A stretch of DNA of 64,000 nucleotides from Chlorops oryzae (Eukaryota; Arthropoda; Insecta; Diptera; Chloropidae): NCBI GenBank assembly GCA_020466095.1, contig CM035807.1, positions 25,760,982 to 25,824,981 of the forward strand, given 5' to 3'. The translations under genes were made by a program, and so were the position numbers. The notes under the pieces were generated by a model. The model was given only the letters and a program-made list of their open reading frames with translations, was not told the origin of the DNA and made no database searches. Positions 58,750-64,000 of the stretch are shown in pieces; within the stretch, counting starts at the first letter, position 1, and each line of letters begins with the position of its first letter.

Positions 58750-59083
58750 CAGTCGAATCTGGATATAGTGAATTAATTTTTGCACGTCCTGTTCATTGTA
58801 TCCAGATTGTTCGTATTAGCGAGATTGAATGTTTTGTTCATTATTTATAAGCCCGTAGAGATAAATTAGCGGCCCGGGGGATTTTTTCGGGGGCCCCTCA
58901 CAAAAATGTGCGACCGAATAAAAAAAAGTCCCATGCTAATTGTGGGCCCCTTCAGAAAGTTCGGGCCCGGGCGAAAATTCCCACCCCCTCTCTTAAGGCC
59001 TGATTATTTCGAAAAGTCCCTGTAACAAAAAAGCGTTCACTATTTCCATTATTTCAGGGATTCGTAATATCCAGATTCTACTG
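58750..59083. mobile_element. 334-bp TA-flanked MITE, CAGTMGAATCTGGATAT ends (pogo-like)
   Basis: The left end CAGTCGAATCTGGATAT and inverted right end CAGTAGAATCTGGATAT differ at one of 17 bases. TA flanks at 58748-58749 (shared with the preceding MITE) and 59084-59085. TA plus a CAGT tip is typical of pogo/Tigger elements. The middle is unusually GC-rich with runs such as GCGGCCCGGGGG and GGGGGCCCC. Confidence 0.75.
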
Positions 59084-59468
59084 TATATTGAAATGATCAG
59101 CGTCACAAGGAGATTCGATCTGTCATGCCATGTCCGTCTATCTGTCCGTCCGCCTGTCTGTCTGTCTATATACAGTTTTCTTGTCGAAGGAGCTGATATA
59201 TCTCGACGAAATTCGGTATGCCAATTGGCGAGGACATAAGTAAGAACAAGTTCGATAATGGACCCGGTCGGACCATTTTTAGGGTACCTTCAATATTAGG
59301 TTCTGTAATGAAAACGATCAAATTTTTCGACATATTTTGATGAAATTTGGCATTGGAACATATTTAAGGACATCAAATACAAATTGGAACAGTGGGCGTG
59401 GCAAAAGGGCGTTAACCCCTGAAAATCAAATGAGACATGAACGAAAGATGGTATGGATTCTTCCTCTT

Positions 59469-59492
59469 TAGTCGTGCTGCCCAACACGACTA
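59469..59492. repeat. Short perfect hairpin
   Basis: TAGTCGTG and its inverse CACGACTA are separated by eight bases. It lies in the unmatched stretch of repeat copy B. It is not followed by a T run and has no known role. Confidence 0.6.
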
Positions 59493-60165
59493 CCTGCACA
59501 ATTTTTCAAATTTTTCATTTGTATGTGTGCTTGAGCGAGTCGAATGCACTGAAAAAAAGCGTGAAGTAGAAATAAACTATGAAAATTTTCATAATGACTT
59601 TTCATGTTTCTCTTGGCTTTTGGTCACATGGTAATCATTGAGTTTGGCAAAATATATTTAAAAACAAATTTTTTCCCCGCATTTCCGTAATTCATTTTCC
59701 ACGTGTACGAACGAAGTTTTTGTTTCGTGCGTTTTCATAGCCAACTAAGTAAATTTTCTCATTTAGGTACGCAAACTATGTGTATGAAAAACAAAAAGAA
59801 AGGAACAATAAGCGGCAATGATCTGCGCAATAAGAAAGAGTACTACGCTGGGCAACAATGCTCTATAGTCATAAGTATTCTCTCCTAAAATTTTCTTGAT
59901 CGGTCCATTATTAAGGGTACCTCCAGTACTTGGGTCTGTCCCAAAAATCGGAAAAAATTGGCCTAAAATCGGAATTTTTCGAGATATCTCAATGAAATTG
60001 GGAATTTGATTTTAACTTCAAACTTTCAATGTAATTTCTAAAACTTGTAAAAGTGGGTATGGCAGGAAGACAGTTTTCATAAAGATATTGAGTAAACATC
60101 AGCAAATAAGGCTCTTTATCATAATGTTCGAGCTACCTCGAGTCTACAGCACTTCAAAGTCCCTT

Positions 60166-61409
60166 CTTTTTAAAATCGCCCATCCCTCTTTTGACTTTGA
60201 CTATCAGAACCACTCAATTTGACTAATCAAATGGCAATTACAAATCAATTGTGTCGACATTGTTTCAATCGGAATCACATTTGTATCGCTTAAATCGAAT
60301 CGTAAATTAATATAAATCTCTAGAAAATGCAAATTCAAATGCCAATGCAGATGAGAGCGAACGTTCCTCTTCGAATGGCTGCCATCATGACAAGGTACAA
60401 TCCGGTACGGTGTGGTACGGTACGGAGGTAAAATTTCAATTGCCCCGTCCCAAAATGTGAAATGCTTAAATTGATTTGTGTGCATTTCAAAATAACTCAT
60501 CATGAGCTTTTAGCCATTTGCCATAAATTGATTAAACCTGAACAGAGCGCATTGGATGTTTGTGCTCTCGTAATTATTCGATTTCGTGCACACACGAAAT
60601 CGTTTTGATATGCAACTCCAGCCACTGATTTAGTGCGGCCGGCTCTCGCTCACTATCCTTTGCCATATGCACATGCACATGATGACGATGCATCATCGAC
60701 AACGACGATGACGACAACGATGATACGATGATGGTTCCAATATCTAATGTTGCCAAAATCCGTTGGTATTTCGTGATTTAGTAGATAGGAGAATCAAAAA
60801 TCAAGGCAACACAATTCCAAGTGTCCCCGGGCGATGCTATTGAAATGTTGAAATTATCTTTGATAGGTGTTCAAATATCGTTTTGAGGGTAAAACTCAAA
60901 CGCATTCGGAATAGATGACTTTTGTGGCCATGCATGATCGGTTCTTATAAATTCCACATCATAATCCAACTCATTCTCCTCATCCTCCTCATGCGTTTTA
61001 ATTACATAGCTTTCGTCTTAATTGTATTGTAGCTAGGTGCCTTTTTCTTGCTGGCTGCCAAAATAATTGAATTAATAATTGCTGCGTGTGGTTTTCATGC
61101 TGCTCCGGCTAAGAATCACTTTACCAAATACGAAAAGTAAAGACAACAAAAATCGTGCAGGAGAGTTCACGTTCAAGTGTCTGTGTACACATTGCTCTAT
61201 CAAACTTCCCTGCTTCACAATTCCGCTCATGCATTCCATTCATTTTATCATAGAAGAAGAAACTTTCATCCTGCGGTACGGTGTGTCACTTCCTTAAGAA
61301 ACGACGCTCCTTCTTGTGTTTGTGCTGTTTTAATTGTGTGCGAGTGCGCGGATAATGCCACATTCTTTTACTTACTGATTTAATAAATTAACGTTAATTA
61401 GCTGCTCTT

Positions 61410-61445
<36 letters not shown>

Positions 61446-64000
61446 GCGGTTGTTAGAAGTAGCGACTGCGGTCCTCTCAAAAGACCCCAAAAGAAAAATC
61501 GCACAAAAGTTTTTCGAACGTGTTTTCTTACACGCGTAAAAGCTTTTCGAGCCATCCAGCCAGCCAGCCAACAGCAGCAACAGAGGAGGAGCATGACGAT
61601 GACGGTGTAGATTATGCTCTAATGTTGTCTTTTGTAAGTAAATAAATGGATTTGAGCTTGGGTTTAATTGAAAATCTTCTTATAGAATAATTAAAATAGA
61701 AAAGAAAATTTCGAATAAAATTTCCTCCATCCTCCAAAAGCAAAAAAAAAGCCCACTACTAATACGATGGCAAACGTTTTCTCGGCTTAGCCGACCCAAT
61801 CAGAAATTTATGACCCAACATTAAACATGAACTTTTTACGATTATTGTCACACCTGAACCTCCCGGCCTCATTCATGGCTCGAGATCGCATTCCCTTATA
61901 AATACTTATATCCCAAATATACCGTTCACGTAACTCAATCAACCTAAAATTGATAGCGACGACGACGACGTGGACGACGAGAAGGACGAGGACTCTTCGG
62001 CGTAACTTTGTTGAAACAAATCCAATAAACTTCAATCCTATGCCACATAAATATCGACAAACGATGATGATTGAGCTCGCTCAATTGGTGCAATATCATC
62101 TGAAGCGTGCTGATGCTACGGCCGTCCCATATAGATATGTCCTCCACCTCTCCTTCATCCTTCTTCTCGCCCAACCCGAAGAACCAAAAAAAAAAAAAAT
62201 AGAAAAAAACTCAATTGGCATTGCTCAATCGTTTGCCGTTCGCTACTTTTGGAAAACAATGCCACACGAAAATTACAATTTATTGGACGTTTCCTTTCGG
62301 ACACTACAATGGCTACGAACACAAATGAAAGCGTGGCTATGGGAGAGAGGAAAGGACATCGGGGGGATGAGGAGAAAAAATTGAGCGGAGCATAGTAAAT
62401 GGACACGTTAACCATGGAGATTTATTACCTAATAATAAAGGGATTGGAACATTTGTAGCATAATTTATTGCGCTGCTTAAGGTGGTTTTTGAGACCCCGA
62501 ACGTATATCGGGGGACCTGTGAGAGGCAGCGCGCTGATAGGTTCGCTTTTTCGCATTTTCGGTTATGGCCTGTGAGCAAAGAGATAATGGGACATGTGGA
62601 CATATAATTGAAACAATTTAAGTTAATACCTTAGATTCTTAAGGTAAGTGAATGATCCCACTTTTGTTTGGCAAATTCGACACAGTGGGGTGCGATAGTT
62701 CAATTGGGAGCTGGGAGTGATCAATGTTACCTTTGAGAGCAATTGTGTGTTGGGAGGAGCATCATGACGATGATTTTTTTTTGGTATAATAAAACAAAGG
62801 CGTTATTTCTTTGAATGGCTTTCTTGAGGAGAAAAGATGGACTTTCTGATTCGGCAAGGTAAATGGGTCATGAGAAATGAGAAATTTAGATCCCGAATAT
62901 GCAATTATCCTTATAGTTTTGTCAGCGCGGTTATCTCCCGAAACGCAGGCCCCAGGGGCTCATACCAGTTCTCCCTCACTCAGCTGTTCTAGGATGGATT
63001 CTTTTTTTCCAGGGTTACAACATGATCGGAGCTTCTTGACTACATTTGTTTTTGAGATAATTTGTTTAGGAGAGTGCTGTTCAATTAAGGTTAAAGGTTA
63101 AAAACAAGTGAGCGATAGTCCAAGTAAAAAGCTATGACCTCGGTCATTCAAAGAAGATGTTGCAGAGATAAGAGGAGTTTCTTCCAATGACCCATTATTG
63201 AAATTTGGCGGCTCTAATTTTTTGAAAAAAAACTTAATTTTGAGCCTGGCTTAGACTCATAAAAATGTGGCTTTTGTTTACAAAACTCTACCGAAAAGAG
63301 ATATATTGAAAACCAGCAAAGCTATTCAAAAGTTTTCGATAGCTTTTAAAGTTGATCCGCTTGACCACTGAGACCGACAAACTATTTTAAACGTAGAGCT
63401 ATGCTCCGGATACGCTAAGCAACGTTTCGCTATGCCTGATTTTATGCTTCTGACATGTGTCACTCTTGGGCTCAACTGGCATAAAGATTTCCACTGGCCA
63501 AATGCGCAATCAGACATTGGCTTTCTCTCCCACCACCGCCTCCACCCCATCGTGCCGTGCACCGTCGAGTATCCCCACCAGTTGAGCTGTCGCTGTGTGG
63601 TCATTTCATACGGACATCTATTCAGCCAAATGCTTGGCTACTTTTTTTATCTTTTTTTTTTTGGGGCTTTCAAACCAGCGTGGACCACACACAGAATGAC
63701 GTTGACTAAAGGAAATCGAAAAAAAAAAAAATCAAAATAAAAATCATGAATAGAAGAGAACAATCCGAGGATTGGGCTAACGAAATTTGCATTTTCTAAA
63801 TATCGTCAAGATTTCTGATTTCTGTGTCCGTCCGATTTTGTCTGTCTAACTGTCAGCTTTTCATATTATATACCTTTGTACCTATGTTGCCCTGTACGTG
63901 TGTGTGTGAGAAGAGAGGAGCAGAAATTTGTTGCACGCATCAGTGATGTTGCACGTTGATTTCGGGACTGCTGCCTCTGCTGTGCTCCTATTTTGTTGCA
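60166..64000. other. Unassigned non-coding DNA
   Basis: No gene recognised. It holds a GGTACGGT-rich patch near 60.40 kb, a GATGACGA-rich patch near 60.68-60.73 kb, the (GT)n at 61.41 kb, a GACGACGACG patch near 61.96-61.99 kb and GTCTGTC words near 63.83-63.86 kb. Frames at 61950-62384 (144 codons) and 63432-63740 (102 codons) show no conserved motif. Confidence 0.4.
61410..61444 (+). repeat. (GT)n microsatellite
   Basis: About 17 uninterrupted GT units. Phantom Thr-His and Cys-Val frames cross it. Confidence 0.95.

Larger units (their letters stand above)
58101..60165. repeat. Dipteran-type interspersed repeat, copy B (interrupted)
   Basis: It begins GATGTTATACCCGACACAC, with an inverse-like GAGGGTATACT close by. 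After the two inserted MITEs (58172-59083) it resumes at GATCAGCGTCACAAGGAG, passes through the GTCCGTCTATCTGTCCGTCC run near 59132, ATCTCGACGAAATTCGGTATG near 59200 and GTGGGCGTGGC near 59391. After an unmatched stretch of about 440 bases (59430-59870) it continues with CTTGATCGGTCCATTATTAA at 59895 to a second, diverged GTGGGTATGGC. Blocks from the right half match copy A at 13 kb. It has no coding capacity. The element class is unresolved. Confidence 0.65.

Noticed and set aside
59469..59492. Rho-independent terminator
   Set aside because: The hairpin has no T run and the DNA is from an animal nuclear genome.
61950..62384. 144-codon plus-strand frame
   Set aside because: It begins in a GACGAC-rich patch and passes through an A run encoding Lys repeats; no conserved motif.
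1..64000. CRISPR arrays, phage, plasmid or bacterial operons
   Set aside because: No regularly spaced repeats, no Shine-Dalgarno-led gene arrays and no prokaryotic proteins; the content is that of a fly genome.

Overview
The window looks like AT-rich intergenic or intronic DNA from a higher fly (Brachycera/Schizophora). The grounds are the base composition, abundant short TG/CA, GAGA and AGC/TCG microsatellites, and an interspersed repeat with a TATACCC end, GTCTGTCTGTC runs and GTGGGCGTGGC motifs of a kind I associate with dipteran genomes. I do not see a convincing exon of any host protein-coding gene, nor any canonical tRNA, rRNA, CRISPR, bacterial or viral gene. Nearly all reading frames of 60-180 codons look like chance frames through T-rich or microsatellite DNA. 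The species cannot be named from this.

What the window does contain is a layered set of mobile-element remains. From left to right: a cluster of a degenerate 14-bp motif (0.18-0.41 kb); a decayed Tc1-like transposase (0.8-1.4 kb); a 110-bp MITE with TAA target duplication (3.6 kb); one copy of the dipteran-type interspersed repeat (13.0-13.5 kb); a tRNA-like sequence (15.3 kb); a terminal-inverted-repeat (TIR) segment with tRNA-like boxes (16.6-17.5 kb); and the 3' part of a decayed non-LTR reverse transcriptase on the minus strand (17.7-19.3 kb), split by a 780-bp TA-flanked TIR element with internal 62-bp tandem repeats.

At 31.8-34.6 kb two ~590-bp direct repeats flank a 1.56-kb AT-rich spacer, and each carries the same 127-bp MITE. 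At 34.6-35.8 kb there is a three-level nest: a tRNA-derived SINE on the minus strand, split by a TTA-flanked PIF/Harbinger-like MITE, which is split by a 663-bp element with identical 24-bp TIRs and a perfect 8-bp target duplication. At 39 kb a TTAA-flanked MITE nearly abuts a second MITE. At 44-45.5 kb there is another SINE copy and a complete but non-autonomous hAT element (8-bp duplication, C-terminal hAT transposase remnant) carrying its own inserted MITE. A GAGA microsatellite lies at 46.9 kb, a multiply nested palindromic CAGGGTG element at 49.1-49.9 kb, a GGGTGTCCC MITE at 53.2-53.7 kb, and a second dipteran-type repeat at 58.1-60.2 kb that holds two TA-flanked MITEs sharing one TA.

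The elements do not form a pathway. Their value is as a readable insertion history. The least explained theme is a group of three elements (17.96, 41.95 and 45.09 kb) that share TA duplications, TIRs starting with CCC and, in two of them, repeated subterminal words. I found no sign of a novel host system such as an operon or defence locus. All element class assignments rest on end structure and recalled family features, not on database searches.
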